Shown: one piece after another, positions 7,453-15,994 of the stretch
Layout of the letters: every line of letters begins with the position of its first letter
Numbering within the stretch: the first letter of the stretch is position 1
Assembly (NCBI GenBank): GCA_002483285.1
Contig: DLHP01000030.1
Span: 280,701-344,700 of the forward strand
Source of the DNA: Flavobacterium sp. UBA7665
Lineage (GTDB): Bacteria > Bacteroidota > Bacteroidia > Flavobacteriales > Flavobacteriaceae
Direction of reading: 5' to 3'
DNA: 64,000 bases
Position numbers and translations under genes: made by a program
The notes under the pieces: model-generated
The model's database searches: none
What the model was told of the DNA's origin: nothing
The model's input: the letters and a program-made list of their open reading frames with translations, nothing else

Positions 7453-8535
7453 ATGAAAAAGCACAATTACAGCGCAGGGCCTTGCATCCTGCCGCAGGAA
7501 GTTTTCGAAAAATCGGCAGCTGCCATTTTAGATTTCAACAACTCCGGACTATCCATACTTGAAATTTCACACCGCAGCAAGGATTTCGTGGCCGTCATGG
7601 ACGAGGCGCGTGCCTTGGCGCTAGAACTGCTTGGACTCACCAGCAAAGGTTACCAGGCGTTGTTCCTGCACGGAGGTGCGAGTTTAGAATTCCTGATGGT
7701 TCCGTATAATTTGATGAAAGAGAACGGAAAGGCCGCCTACCTCGATACCGGAACCTGGGCCAGCGGCGCGATCAAAGAAGCCAAAAGTTTTGGTGAAACC
7801 CTCGTGGTCGCTTCCTCGAAACCGGAAAATTACAACCACATTCCTAAAAATTTCGAAGTCCCTGCCGATGCCGATTACTTGCATTGCACGAGCAACAACA
7901 CCATATTCGGGACACAGATGAAATCGTTTCCTGAAGTCAACATTCCGCTGGTTTGCGATATGAGTTCGGACATTTTTTCACGCGTACTCGATTTCTCAAA
8001 ATTCGATTTGATTTATGCGGGTGCCCAGAAAAACATGGGGCCTGCAGGCGCTACATTGGTAGTTATCAAAGAAGAAATCCTGGGCAAAACCGGAAGAACT
8101 ATCCCAAGCATGCTCGACTACCAAAAACACATCACGGCCGAAAGCATGTACAACACACCACCGGTTTTTGCAGTTTACGCGTCGTTACTCACTTTGCAAT
8201 GGCTCAAAGACCAAGGCGGCATCGCGGCGATTGAGAAAATCAACAATGCCAAAGCAGAGTTGCTATACAATGAAATCGATAGGAACCCTTATTTTAGGGG
8301 AACTGCAAACAAAGAAGACCGCAGCCACATGAACGCGACTTTTCTTCTGGAAGAGGAAACACACGCGCCTATTTTTGACGCGATGTGGAAAGAAGCCGGA
8401 ATCTCTGGTATTCCCGGACACCGCTCGGTTGGCGGTTACCGGGCGTCGATGTACAACGCCTTGCCGATTGAAAGCGTACAGGTTTTGGTAGACGTAATGC
8501 GCAGTTTCGAGCGGAAAATGACGGGAGGTTTGTAG
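7453..8535 (+). CDS. serC: Phosphoserine aminotransferase
   Basis: 360 residues from the ATG at 7453, whose MKKHNYSAGP opening fits the family. In-frame upstream starts (TTG at 7432, ATG at 7438) only add MEMLTDT and lie against the promoter. The enzyme converts 3-phosphohydroxypyruvate and glutamate to phosphoserine using PLP, and also acts in pyridoxine synthesis. Visible are SAGPCILP, ISHRSKDF (substrate Arg region), HGGASLEF, the PLP lysine in YAGAQKNMGPAG (about 185-195) and GHRSVGGYRASMYNA near the C-terminus. serA follows in the same direction, so the two supply the first two committed steps to serine. Confidence 0.95.
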   Translation: MKKHNYSAGPCILPQEVFEKSAAAILDFNNSGLSILEISHRSKDFVAVMDEARALALELLGLTSKGYQALFLHGGASLEFLMVPYNLMKENGKAAYLDTGTWASGAIKEAKSFGETLVVASSKPENYNHIPKNFEVPADADYLHCTSNNTIFGTQMKSFPEVNIPLVCDMSSDIFSRVLDFSKFDLIYAGAQKNMGPAGATLVVIKEEILGKTGRTIPSMLDYQKHITAESMYNTPPVFAVYASLLTLQWLKDQGGIAAIEKINNAKAELLYNEIDRNPYFRGTANKEDRSHMNATFLLEEETHAPIFDAMWKEAGISGIPGHRSVGGYRASMYNALPIESVQVLVDVMRSFERKMTGGL

Positions 8536-8690
8536 CCCGGATGGCAGCGACCCGAGGCCGAAGGCCGAACTGGCGAAGCACATCCTTTTTCTGCTTTCTT
8601 TAAGCAGGAAAAGATTACCTCACAAAATAATAATTTTAATTTTGTGTTCGGTCAATTCGCTTCGCTCGGGTTAGCGTACAGCCGGAATAG
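8536..8690 (+). repeat. Dispersed hairpin repeat, copy 2
   Basis: Begins GCCCGGATGGCAGCGA directly after the serC stop. The ATCCTTTT (from about 8582) and AAAAGATTA blocks enclose the hairpin CTGCTTTCTTTAAGCAG. It ends in CAGCCGGAATAGCTCC. It is homologous to copies near 436, 28773 and 61041. It fills most of the serC-serA gap. Confidence 0.65.
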
Positions 8691-8732
8691 CTCCTGACAA
8701 TTTAAAATTCAACATTTAAAATTTATAATTTA

Positions 8733-9698
8733 ATGAAAGTACTCGCCAACGACGGGATTTCAAAAAGCGGCATCAAAGCCCTTGAAAAAGGCGGTTTTGA
8801 AGTGATAACCACCAAAGTCGCACAAGAACAAGTTGCCAATTACATCAACGCCAACCATATCGACGTGTTACTGGTACGCAGCGCTACCAAAGTGCGCCAA
8901 CAACTGATCGACGACTGCCCAAACCTCAAGATTGTAGGTCGCGGCGGTGTTGGAATGGACAATATCGATGTGGATTACGCGCGCTCTAAAGGCGTACACG
9001 TAATCAACACGCCGGCGTCCTCGTCAGAAAGTGTGGCCGAACTTGTGTTTGCGCACCTGTTCAACGGCGTACGTTTCCTGCACGACTCGAACCGCAACAT
9101 GCCTTTGGAAGGTGATTCTAACTTTGAAGGTTTGAAAAAAGCATACGCCAACGGCATTGAGTTGCGTGGCAAAACGCTGGGCATTATAGGTTTTGGACGT
9201 ATTGGGCAAGCAACGGCTAAAATGGCGTTGGGCCTTGGCATGCGCGTGATTGCCGCCGACAAATACGTAGGCAACGCCGAAATCAAAGTGGACTTTTACA
9301 ACGGACAGTTCATCAATGTGGACATCATTACAGAACCGATTGAAGATTTGTTCCGCCACTCGGATTTCATCACCTTGCATGTGCCGGCACAAGAAGGCTA
9401 TGTCATTGGCGCGCCCGAACTCGAGGCGATGAAAGACGGCGTAGGCATCATCAACTGCTCGCGTGGCGGTGTGATCGACGAGGTAGCGCTTATTGAAGCC
9501 TTAGACCGCAACAAGGTGCTATTTGCCGGATTGGACGTTTTTGAAAACGAGCCCTCACCCGAAATTCAAATCCTGATGCACCCAAAGATTTCGCTGACCC
9601 CACATATTGGCGCAGCGACGCTAGAGGCGCAGGATAGAATCGGGACCGAATTGGCAGACCAGATTATCAGTTTATTGAAGACGGAAAAGGAAATATAA
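8733..9698 (+). CDS. serA: D-3-phosphoglycerate dehydrogenase (short form, no ACT domain)
   Basis: 321 residues of the D-2-hydroxyacid dehydrogenase family. The NAD fold shows GFGRIGQATAKMALGLGMRV (about 151-170). Catalytic residues lie in the expected motifs: Arg in NCSRGGVIDE, Glu in DVFENEPSP and His in TPHIGAAT. It lacks the C-terminal ACT/ASB regulatory domains of long SerA, so serine feedback through ACT is not expected. Its place after serC supports phosphoglycerate oxidation in serine synthesis. A pure 2-hydroxyacid dehydrogenase role is the alternative. An AT-rich run of AATT-type repeats (about 8699-8730) precedes the start. Confidence 0.9.
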   Translation: MKVLANDGISKSGIKALEKGGFEVITTKVAQEQVANYINANHIDVLLVRSATKVRQQLIDDCPNLKIVGRGGVGMDNIDVDYARSKGVHVINTPASSSESVAELVFAHLFNGVRFLHDSNRNMPLEGDSNFEGLKKAYANGIELRGKTLGIIGFGRIGQATAKMALGLGMRVIAADKYVGNAEIKVDFYNGQFINVDIITEPIEDLFRHSDFITLHVPAQEGYVIGAPELEAMKDGVGIINCSRGGVIDEVALIEALDRNKVLFAGLDVFENEPSPEIQILMHPKISLTPHIGAATLEAQDRIGTELADQIISLLKTEKEI

Positions 9699-9724
9699 AA
9701 CCGATTGCACAAATTGCACAGATT

Positions 9725-9757
9725 AAAAAAGCCGGACAGACGTTCGGTTTTTTTTTG
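9725..9757 (+). terminator. Intrinsic terminator after serA
   Basis: A6 - GCCGGAC - AGAC - GTTCGGT - T8: an imperfect GC stem with flanking A and T runs, 27 bases after the serA stop. Confidence 0.65.
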
Positions 9758-9848
9758 TGTTAAATTCCAAATGCCGCGTATCGGTTTTCCCTAACTTTAT
9801 GCGATGTAAAAAATCTGTCGAATTTGTGAAATCTGTGTTTCTCCAACA

Positions 9849-10253
9849 ATGAAAAATTTTGTTTTAATCGGGTTTATTATCGCGCTGATCGTTGGCTGTT
9901 CGGCACAACAAAATAATAAGGTGGTTGCAGATAAGGCTGTTTCTAAAAAAGATACCATCCGAATCGCCAATGATTCGCTCGAATACGAAGTCATCATCAT
10001 CGAGCCGGGTTTTGATTCGTGGCTCGCGACTGCCAAACCCAGGAGTTATTATTCGCTGACTTTCCTTGAAAACAAAAATTACCTTTTTGTAAACGAATAC
10101 AACCGCCGCGTCTTGGATGTATACCGTTACAATCCCAATCTATACGAGATGCGCATTGATTACGACCCCAACATCCATTACGGACTTGAAGTAAATTACC
10201 TGTTGTACAATTATTTCATTTATTTCCAGAATCGGTACAAACAGAAATTGTAA
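9849..10253 (+). CDS. Small lipoprotein, DUF6146-like
   Basis: 134 residues. The N-terminus MKNFVLIGFIIALIVGCSAQQ is a lipoprotein signal with lipobox IVGC, so Cys17 would be lipidated. The body contains YEVIIIEPGFDSWL, a Y/F-rich segment (YLFVNEYNRRVLDVYRYNPNLYEMRIDYDPNIHYGLEVNYLLYN split over about 75-125) and a Tyr-rich end. I associate this pattern with DUF6146 of Bacteroidota, from memory. The function is unknown. It is followed 42 bases later by a small membrane protein in the same direction. Confidence 0.75.
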   Translation: MKNFVLIGFIIALIVGCSAQQNNKVVADKAVSKKDTIRIANDSLEYEVIIIEPGFDSWLATAKPRSYYSLTFLENKNYLFVNEYNRRVLDVYRYNPNLYEMRIDYDPNIHYGLEVNYLLYNYFIYFQNRYKQKL

Positions 10254-10278
10254 TTTGAAAAACAGAGTCTTATATTTG
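10248..10278 (+). promoter_or_regulatory. Putative promoter of the 10296 gene
   Basis: TTG at 10248-10250, a 20-base spacer and TATATTTG at 10271-10278 (exact TAnnTTTG). The box ends 17 bases before the ATG at 10296, so the leader would be very short. Confidence 0.5.
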
Positions 10279-10295
10279 TCTGCAACAGAGATACC

Positions 10296-10610
10296 ATGCG
10301 CAAATTAAAACAACGTTGGGGCGTTGAATCCGACCTCCAATTCGCCATCATCTTTATCGTCTTTGCGATTACCGGCTCGGCTTCGGCTTGGCTATCCAAG
10401 TATTTTTGCGCGTGGATTGGGCTCACCGAAGACGACCTCGGTTTTTGGTTTACGCCGGTAAGATTGATTTTGATTTTCCCGATTTACCAGGTTTTATTGG
10501 TAGCTATCGGCGCTATTTTTGGGCAGTTCAAATTCTTCTGGGCTTTCGAGAAACGCATGCTGCGCGCGATGAAACTCGGGTTTTTACTGCCAAAGGAAAA
10601 AGAATCCTAA
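10296..10610 (+). CDS. Small membrane protein (DUF6787-like)
   Basis: 104 residues with two predicted membrane segments, about 16-36 (FAIIFIVFAITGSASAWLSKY) and about 55-80 (VRLILIFPIYQVLLVAIGAIFGQF). A basic C-terminal tail (FWAFEKRMLRAMKLGFLLPKE) follows. The opening MRKLKQRWGVESD is typical of a family I recall as DUF6787, with moderate confidence. No catalytic motif is seen. Its stop codon overlaps by 4 bases the stop codon of the convergent gene 10607-10897. Confidence 0.7.
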   Translation: MRKLKQRWGVESDLQFAIIFIVFAITGSASAWLSKYFCAWIGLTEDDLGFWFTPVRLILIFPIYQVLLVAIGAIFGQFKFFWAFEKRMLRAMKLGFLLPKEKES

Positions 10611-10897
10611 TCGTGTTTTTTAATCAGGTAGGTGTACACCCACATCAGGGTAAATGACGGAACGAAATCGGTAAACGGGATGATTTCTTCCAAAAAGGTG
10701 AATACCCCTGCCACCTTTCCTGCTTTCCCTTTGTACATCCACGTCATCAGAAATCCGGCAACGGGCGCCCAAATCACATCGGTAAATTCGCCTACGAGCG
10801 GAATTGCAAATGAAATGGTTCCGATGACATCGAAAAGAATCCCCAAGACGAGGTCGCGATTTTTGTGTGCGGTTTTATGCTGAAGTTGTGACTGCAT
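10607..10897 (-). CDS. Small membrane protein, unknown function
   Basis: 96 residues with hydrophobic segments at about 18-50 (LVLGILFDVIGTISFAIPLVGEFTDVIWAPVAGFL) and about 70-92 (EEIIPFTDFVPSFTLMWVYTYLI), and a short charged C-terminus (KKHD). I do not recognise a characterised family. It is immediately downstream of msrA on the same strand (45 bases), so the two may be co-transcribed. It converges with the previous gene with a 4-base stop overlap and no room for a terminator. Confidence 0.75.
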   Translation of the reverse strand: MQSQLQHKTAHKNRDLVLGILFDVIGTISFAIPLVGEFTDVIWAPVAGFLMTWMYKGKAGKVAGVFTFLEEIIPFTDFVPSFTLMWVYTYLIKKHD

Positions 10898-10942
10898 GAC
10901 TTTCTGGATTTGGTTCTCGCCCGCTTAGCAAAATTGATGCCG

Positions 10943-11512
10943 TTACGATTTGAGCTTTTCGGGAAACTTTTGCTTTAATTTTTCAATCTTCGGAGGAATC
11001 ACAAAACTGCAATACCCTTGCGTGGGATTGCGGTCAAAGTAATTCTGGTGGTAATCCTCGGCTTCATAAAAAGTGGTGGCCGGCGACATCTTGGTAACGA
11101 CTTTTTTACCGAAGGTATTTTCCTGTGTCAATAACGCGATGTAATCCTGCGCCTCGATTTTCTGTTCCTCATTGAGGTAAAAAATCTCACTTCGGTATTG
11201 CGTGCCCACATCATTGCCCTGACGGTTGATTGTCGTAGGGTCGTGCGTGGCAAAAAACACTTCGAGCAATTCGCCAAAAGTGATTTGCTCAGGGTCAAAA
11301 ATAATCAGGATGGCTTCGGCGTGGCCGGTTTCGCCGGTGCAGATATCCTTATAGGTCGGGTTGATGGTCTTGCCGCCGATGTAACCCGAAATGACTTTCT
11401 TCACGCCTTTGAGTGCGAGGAAAACGGCTTCGGTACACCAAAAACAACCACCTGCGAAAACCGCTGCGTCTTCTCCGGGTTGCAAATCGATATTGGGATT
11501 GTTTGTAGTCAT
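10943..11512 (-). CDS. msrA: Peptide-methionine (S)-S-oxide reductase MsrA
   Basis: 189 residues, single-domain MsrA with no fused MsrB. The active-site motif GGCFWCTEAVF gives Cys23 as the catalytic cysteine. Other family blocks are VSGYIGGKTINPTYKDICTGETGHAEAI and FFATHDPTTINRQGNDVGTQYRSEIF. No signal peptide is seen, so it is cytoplasmic. It reduces methionine-S-sulfoxide in damaged proteins with thioredoxin. It is divergent from the lolD-like gene. Confidence 0.96.
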   Translation of the reverse strand: MTTNNPNIDLQPGEDAAVFAGGCFWCTEAVFLALKGVKKVISGYIGGKTINPTYKDICTGETGHAEAILIIFDPEQITFGELLEVFFATHDPTTINRQGNDVGTQYRSEIFYLNEEQKIEAQDYIALLTQENTFGKKVVTKMSPATTFYEAEDYHQNYFDRNPTQGYCSFVIPPKIEKLKQKFPEKLKS

Positions 11513-11666
11513 GGGTGTGGTTTTACAAGGCGCAAGTTAAGACTTCTGCCCTATTGATTTTTTACAATCCGATAGCTATTGCTTATGGCATTCACAGAAA
11601 ACTTTAGTTGTTAATCTTGCCGCCTATATCGCCAAAACTTTGTTTCTTTGTGCAAACCGTTTCCAG

Positions 11667-12332
11667 ATGATTCAAGCCAAAGGCATCCATAAATTTTACG
11701 ACCAATTGCAGGTTTTGAAAGGCGTTGACCTTCACATTGCCAAAGGCGAGATTGTCTCTATTGTTGGTGCTTCGGGCGCCGGAAAAACTACTTTGCTGCA
11801 AATCCTGGGCACGCTTGATAAACCTTCGACAGACCAAACCACCGAGCTATCGATCAATGGAGAAAACGTGTTGCAACTCAGTGACCGTGCGTTGTCGAAA
11901 TTCCGCAATGCGCAATTGGGTTTTATTTTCCAGTTCCACCAACTACTACCCGAATTTACGGCACTTGAAAACGTGTGCATTCCCGCATTCATTGCTGGGA
12001 AAGGCAAATCCGAGACCGAGGTAGAAGCCAAAAAACTACTCGATTATCTAGGACTTTCCCAGCGCAGCCACCACAAACCCAACGAACTTTCGGGCGGCGA
12101 ACAACAACGCGTGGCGGTAGCAAGGGCACTTATCAATAAGCCTGCTGTGATTTTTGCCGATGAACCTTCGGGCAACCTCGACACGGCTTCGGCCGAAAAC
12201 CTGCACCAATTGTTTTTCAAGTTGCGCGACGAATTCGGACAGACTTTCGTCATCGTGACACACAACGAAGACTTGGCCAATATGGCCGACAGGAAACTGG
12301 TCATGGTCGACGGACTGATTTCGGCACACTAA
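11667..12332 (+). CDS. lolD: ABC transporter ATP-binding protein, LolD-like
   Basis: 221 residues from the ATG at 11667 (MIQAKGIHKFYDQLQVLKGV). An upstream in-frame TTG at 11640 gives only an unlikely MFLCANRFQ extension. Walker A is GASGAGKTT (about 38-46), the signature is LSGGEQQRVAVARAL, Walker B is AVIFADEPSGNLD, and the switch histidine is in VIVTHNED. Family resemblance is to LolD/MacB-type ATPases that drive lipoprotein release. The matching permease (LolC/E) is not in the window, so the role is inferred from the ATPase alone. The stop overlaps the next start (TAATG). Confidence 0.88.
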   Translation: MIQAKGIHKFYDQLQVLKGVDLHIAKGEIVSIVGASGAGKTTLLQILGTLDKPSTDQTTELSINGENVLQLSDRALSKFRNAQLGFIFQFHQLLPEFTALENVCIPAFIAGKGKSETEVEAKKLLDYLGLSQRSHHKPNELSGGEQQRVAVARALINKPAVIFADEPSGNLDTASAENLHQLFFKLRDEFGQTFVIVTHNEDLANMADRKLVMVDGLISAH

Positions 12333-14002
12333 TGTTGCTCGTAATTTTAAGCTGGTGCTACCTTTTCGCGATTGCGCTGAACCTGGGTTTGGCGAGCAGC
12401 CGGTTTTTAAAGTTACAGCTCAAGAATACTGCTACTTTACTTTTTACAGGGCTTTTTTCTGTGGCGATTCTGGCGGGCATTTGGGCCATTTTTGGCAGGA
12501 TCCATTGGGAATTCCAATTGGCTTTACTGCTATTGAACGGCTTGATTTTGCTATGGAATCGGCACAATGTAGGCGAATACTCGGGTGCGTTTTACCTCGA
12601 ATTCCAATCGATTTCAAAACCCAAAAAACTGTTGCTTGGATTGTTAGTGCTTACTTATGCTTTGATTTGTTCGGTGCCGGCCTACTTCCCTGACCATGAG
12701 ATTTATTACCTGCAAACCGTAAAATGGCTCAATGAGTACGGATTGGTGAAAGGCCTCGCCAACCTGCACTTATTCTTTGGCCAAACCAGCGGCTGGCATA
12801 TTTTGCAAAGCGCCTTTAGCTTTTCATTTCTTGGCTTAGGATTACACACGCTCAACGGGTTTTGCTTACTCGTGGCAAACTGGTACGCGATTTCAAACAC
12901 CGAAAATCCCAAAACCGCTGTTTTCATCCCTATTGCGAACATCTTGTTGTTTCCGTTCATCGCCGTGGCCTCGCCCGACCTTGCCGTAGTGACGATTGGC
13001 TTTGTAATTTTTCACCTGTTTTTAGAAGCGTTTGACCGTTGCTCGGCGGCACAATTCCATACGGTTGTTTTGCTTTGCCTGTTTGTCGTGTACATTAAAA
13101 TCACCGCGGCGCCCATCTTGTTGTTGCCGTTGTTTTTATGGATTCATCATTTTAAAGTGCTCGCCAAAAAAGTGGTTGTTGGCTATGTGGCTGCACTTTT
13201 GGTTTTTGGATTACTCGTAGTCAAAAACACCTTACTAACAGGATATCCGCTGTTCCCGATGTTAGCGTTTCAGGATACGTTTCAATTAGATTATGCGTTA
13301 CCTCCAGAAATTCACACTTTCGCTTTTAATCCGGCAAGGCGATTTGATTTTTTCATCAGCCACGCCGATTACCAACAATTGGATGGATGGCAAATTTTGA
13401 TTCGGTGGCTGTTCTTTTCCGGTTTGGGAAGTGTTCTGAATGTGGCAATTGTACTGCTGATGCTCGTCGTGCCATTCCTTAAAGCATTTGCCCAACTCAA
13501 ATACCGCTTGTTGTATGTTGCGATGTCAGTTCAATTGTTGCTACTGTTTGCCACTTCGCCCCAAGCGCGTTTCATCCTGCATTTTGCAGTGTTTTTTGCA
13601 GTGTTGTTGGTAGCCAAATGGATTCGGGACAAAAAAAAAGTCGTGGCATTGGGTGGAATCTCGTGTGTAGTGTTGCTTTCCCTCGGCATTTTTGGTTGGC
13701 ATTATCCTTCGCGGAATGTGGCCTTCTCTGAGCAAACTTTTTCGCTTGGTAATCTGTTCATTCCCGCAGCCGATTCTAGCTTAAAGACCTCATATTACCA
13801 AGCCTCAATAGGCAATCTCGACTACTACTCGCCCGATGCCAATACTTATATTTGGGCCACAGGAAACGGTCCTTTACCCTGCGTAAACCAAAAGCAGTTA
13901 CAATATTTACAGTACAAAACTGGTTATATACCGCAATTGCGAACCCATCATTTAAAAGACGGATTTCTTTCTGTTAAAGCCACACGCCATGACCCAAAAT
14001 GA
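12332..14002 (+). CDS. Polytopic membrane protein, LIC_10190-like
   Basis: 556 residues with roughly 12 hydrophobic segments across the first 440 residues. The first luminal loop carries SVPAYFPDHEIYYLQTVKWLNEYGLVKG, followed by LHLFFGQTSGWHILQ. The D-H-E plus YY pattern in this loop resembles the acidic catalytic loop of GT-C type glycosyltransferases and matches the LIC_10190 membrane family as I remember it. A short extracytoplasmic C-terminal part (about 460-556) ends YIPQLRTHHLKDGFLSV. The substrate is unknown. It starts inside the lolD stop codon and overlaps the next gene by 14 bases, so the three are translationally coupled. Confidence 0.7.
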   Translation: MLLVILSWCYLFAIALNLGLASSRFLKLQLKNTATLLFTGLFSVAILAGIWAIFGRIHWEFQLALLLLNGLILLWNRHNVGEYSGAFYLEFQSISKPKKLLLGLLVLTYALICSVPAYFPDHEIYYLQTVKWLNEYGLVKGLANLHLFFGQTSGWHILQSAFSFSFLGLGLHTLNGFCLLVANWYAISNTENPKTAVFIPIANILLFPFIAVASPDLAVVTIGFVIFHLFLEAFDRCSAAQFHTVVLLCLFVVYIKITAAPILLLPLFLWIHHFKVLAKKVVVGYVAALLVFGLLVVKNTLLTGYPLFPMLAFQDTFQLDYALPPEIHTFAFNPARRFDFFISHADYQQLDGWQILIRWLFFSGLGSVLNVAIVLLMLVVPFLKAFAQLKYRLLYVAMSVQLLLLFATSPQARFILHFAVFFAVLLVAKWIRDKKKVVALGGISCVVLLSLGIFGWHYPSRNVAFSEQTFSLGNLFIPAADSSLKTSYYQASIGNLDYYSPDANTYIWATGNGPLPCVNQKQLQYLQYKTGYIPQLRTHHLKDGFLSVKATRHDPK

Positions 14003-14753
14003 GCTTCGGGAATTCCTCGATGAAAAAGCAGATTTGTACAACCATCCCAATTTTATCGAGAGCGACCCGATACAGATCCCGCATCGGTTCTCGCTCAAGG
14101 AGGATATTGAGATTGCTGGTTTCTTAAGCGCTACCATCGCCTGGGGCAATAGAAAGTCGATCATTGCCAACGCCACACGGATGATGGATTTGATGGGCAA
14201 TACGCCCTACGATTTCGTGATGTCGCACAATGAAAACGATTTGGAAAGGCTTCAGGATTTTGTTCACCGAACCTTTAACGGACAGGATTTTACAACCTTC
14301 GTTAAGGCTTTGCGACACACTTACCAGAATCACGGCGGTTTGGAAAAGCTATTTTCGCGGCATCAGGACGAGGAAAATCTGCAGCAAAGTATCCACGAAT
14401 TCCGCAAAATATTTTTTGAAATCGAGCACCAGCACCGAACCCAAAAACACGTATCGGACCCGCTGAACAATTCTGCGGCTAAGCGAATCAACATGTACCT
14501 GCGCTGGATGGTTCGCCGCGATAACAAAGGGGTTGACTTTGGACTTTGGAAAAGCATTTCACCGGCGCAGCTTTCCTGCCCGCTGGATGTGCATTCTGGC
14601 AATGTGGCGCGCAAACTCGGGTTGCTCACCCGCGTACAGAATGACGGCAAGGCATTGGCCGAGCTCGATAAAACTTTAAGGCTGCTCGACGCGTCAGATC
14701 CTGTAAAATATGATTTTGCGCTATTTGGACTCGGCGTATTTGAACACTTCTAA
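13989..14753 (+). CDS. TIGR02757 family protein (DUF2400)
   Basis: 254 residues. Characteristic blocks are LYNHPNFIESDPIQIPHRF, EIAGFLSATIAWGNRKSII, RWMVRRDNKGVDFGLWKSI, CPLDVHSGNVARKLGLL and KYDFALFGLGVFE. These define TIGR02757, a conserved Bacteroidota/Spirochaete family of unknown biochemical role. The last block has the look of a helix-hairpin-helix glycosylase-type protein (inference). The start overlaps the end of the upstream membrane gene. Confidence 0.88.
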   Translation: MTQNELREFLDEKADLYNHPNFIESDPIQIPHRFSLKEDIEIAGFLSATIAWGNRKSIIANATRMMDLMGNTPYDFVMSHNENDLERLQDFVHRTFNGQDFTTFVKALRHTYQNHGGLEKLFSRHQDEENLQQSIHEFRKIFFEIEHQHRTQKHVSDPLNNSAAKRINMYLRWMVRRDNKGVDFGLWKSISPAQLSCPLDVHSGNVARKLGLLTRVQNDGKALAELDKTLRLLDASDPVKYDFALFGLGVFEHF

Positions 14754-14821
14754 TAATGTTAAAGTTGGGTTTTAACAAAAAATTTAATAGAATTTTAAGA
14801 CTGAATCGTGAGATAATTTCC

Positions 14822-14829
14822 TACGTTTG
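14822..14829 (+). promoter_or_regulatory. Putative -7 box (TACGTTTG)
   Basis: Exact TAnnTTTG match, 26 bases upstream of the ATG at 14855. No good -33 TTG is seen. Confidence 0.4.
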
Positions 14830-14854
14830 GCGTCCCCTTTTAACCTAAAGCGCT

Positions 14855-15892
14855 ATGAATCTTTCGATTACCAAAAAGACCTCATTTATCATCACGTTGA
14901 TTTCATTGGGAATCACCAATTTCGCCACTTATTATTACGCTGTTACCGAAAATAAGAAGCGCGCAGCCGAAAAAGCGGTGAACGATAGCATAGATGCTTT
15001 TGGCAATCCGGGCTGTTCGGTCAAGGTACAACGCCTTAACGGTTACGATTACATTAAGCCGGTTTTGTTTGTAGACCAGGCTTGCGAATCCGACAAACTG
15101 AGCCCGATTAAACAAAGTGTAAACACGCTAATAGAAGAGCACAAAAGGCTCGGTACCATCACCGATGCTTCTTTTTATTTAAAAGAGTACCAGGGAAATG
15201 AATGGACCGGAATCAACAGCGATGACAAATTCCTGCCCGGTTCGCTGATGAAAGTACCTGAACTGATCTGTGTGCTTAAGACAGAAGAAGCCAATCCGGG
15301 GTTCCTCAACAAAAAGCTAACATTCAACAAACCTTACAATATCGATAAAAAACCCAAGTATTTGTCAAAATCAATCCAAATGGGCCAATCCTACACCGTG
15401 AAGGAATTGCTTACTTACATGATTGCGTATTCTGACAATAACGCCACTACTTTGTTGTTTGACAATATCGACCTCAATGTTTTCAAAAAGGTCTTCACCG
15501 ATATGGGATTACAAGCACCCGATTTCACGGCGCAACACCATCCACTTTCGGCCAAGGATTTTTCTATCTTCATGCGAATCTTATACAACTCCTCTTACCT
15601 GAATGAAAAACACTCTGAATTTGCCACCGAACTATTAGGCAAATGTAATTTTAAAGATGGTTTGGTTGCCGGATTGCCTTCTTCTGTAAAGGTGGCGCAC
15701 AAATTCGGTGAGTCTGGAGATCCGCAACATTTTGAGCTTTCGGAGTCGGCGATTGTTTACCTTCAAGGCAATCCGTACGTTTTAACGGTGATGACCAAAG
15801 GAAAAACGTCAGACAAATTGCCCGGAGTCATCAAACAAATCTCAGAAACCGTTTACCAACAAATGGAACAGGCCGCCAAAGTGAACCTATAG
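14855..15892 (+). CDS. Class A beta-lactamase-like serine hydrolase
   Basis: 345 residues. An N-terminal membrane anchor or uncleaved signal lies at about 9-31 (TSFIITLISLGITNFATYYYAV). Active-site motifs of the penicillin-binding/beta-lactamase fold are S130-LM-K133 (SxxK) and S193-DN (YSDNNAT). The third box reads HKFGE in the KTG position, so it is atypical. The C-terminal part (YVLTVMTKGKTSDKLPGVI) fits the last strand region. It probably acts in the periplasm on peptidoglycan or a small substrate. Real beta-lactamase activity is uncertain because the omega-loop Glu motif is not obvious. Confidence 0.8.
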   Translation: MNLSITKKTSFIITLISLGITNFATYYYAVTENKKRAAEKAVNDSIDAFGNPGCSVKVQRLNGYDYIKPVLFVDQACESDKLSPIKQSVNTLIEEHKRLGTITDASFYLKEYQGNEWTGINSDDKFLPGSLMKVPELICVLKTEEANPGFLNKKLTFNKPYNIDKKPKYLSKSIQMGQSYTVKELLTYMIAYSDNNATTLLFDNIDLNVFKKVFTDMGLQAPDFTAQHHPLSAKDFSIFMRILYNSSYLNEKHSEFATELLGKCNFKDGLVAGLPSSVKVAHKFGESGDPQHFELSESAIVYLQGNPYVLTVMTKGKTSDKLPGVIKQISETVYQQMEQAAKVNL

Positions 15893-15915
15893 TTCCCTGC
15901 CAAATTTAAAAAGCT

Positions 15916-15923
15916 TACCTTTG
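15916..15923 (+). promoter_or_regulatory. Putative -7 box (TACCTTTG) of the helicase gene
   Basis: Exact TAnnTTTG match 72 bases before the helicase ATG. This would leave a leader of about 65 bases, with GGCCCAC and GTCTGGCC blocks that could pair loosely. Confidence 0.4.
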
Positions 15924-15994
15924 CCCGCACAAGGCCCACAAGCGACGCCAATCGGCAGCGCCCATAGTCTGGCCTACAAGTAAATTACAAGCAA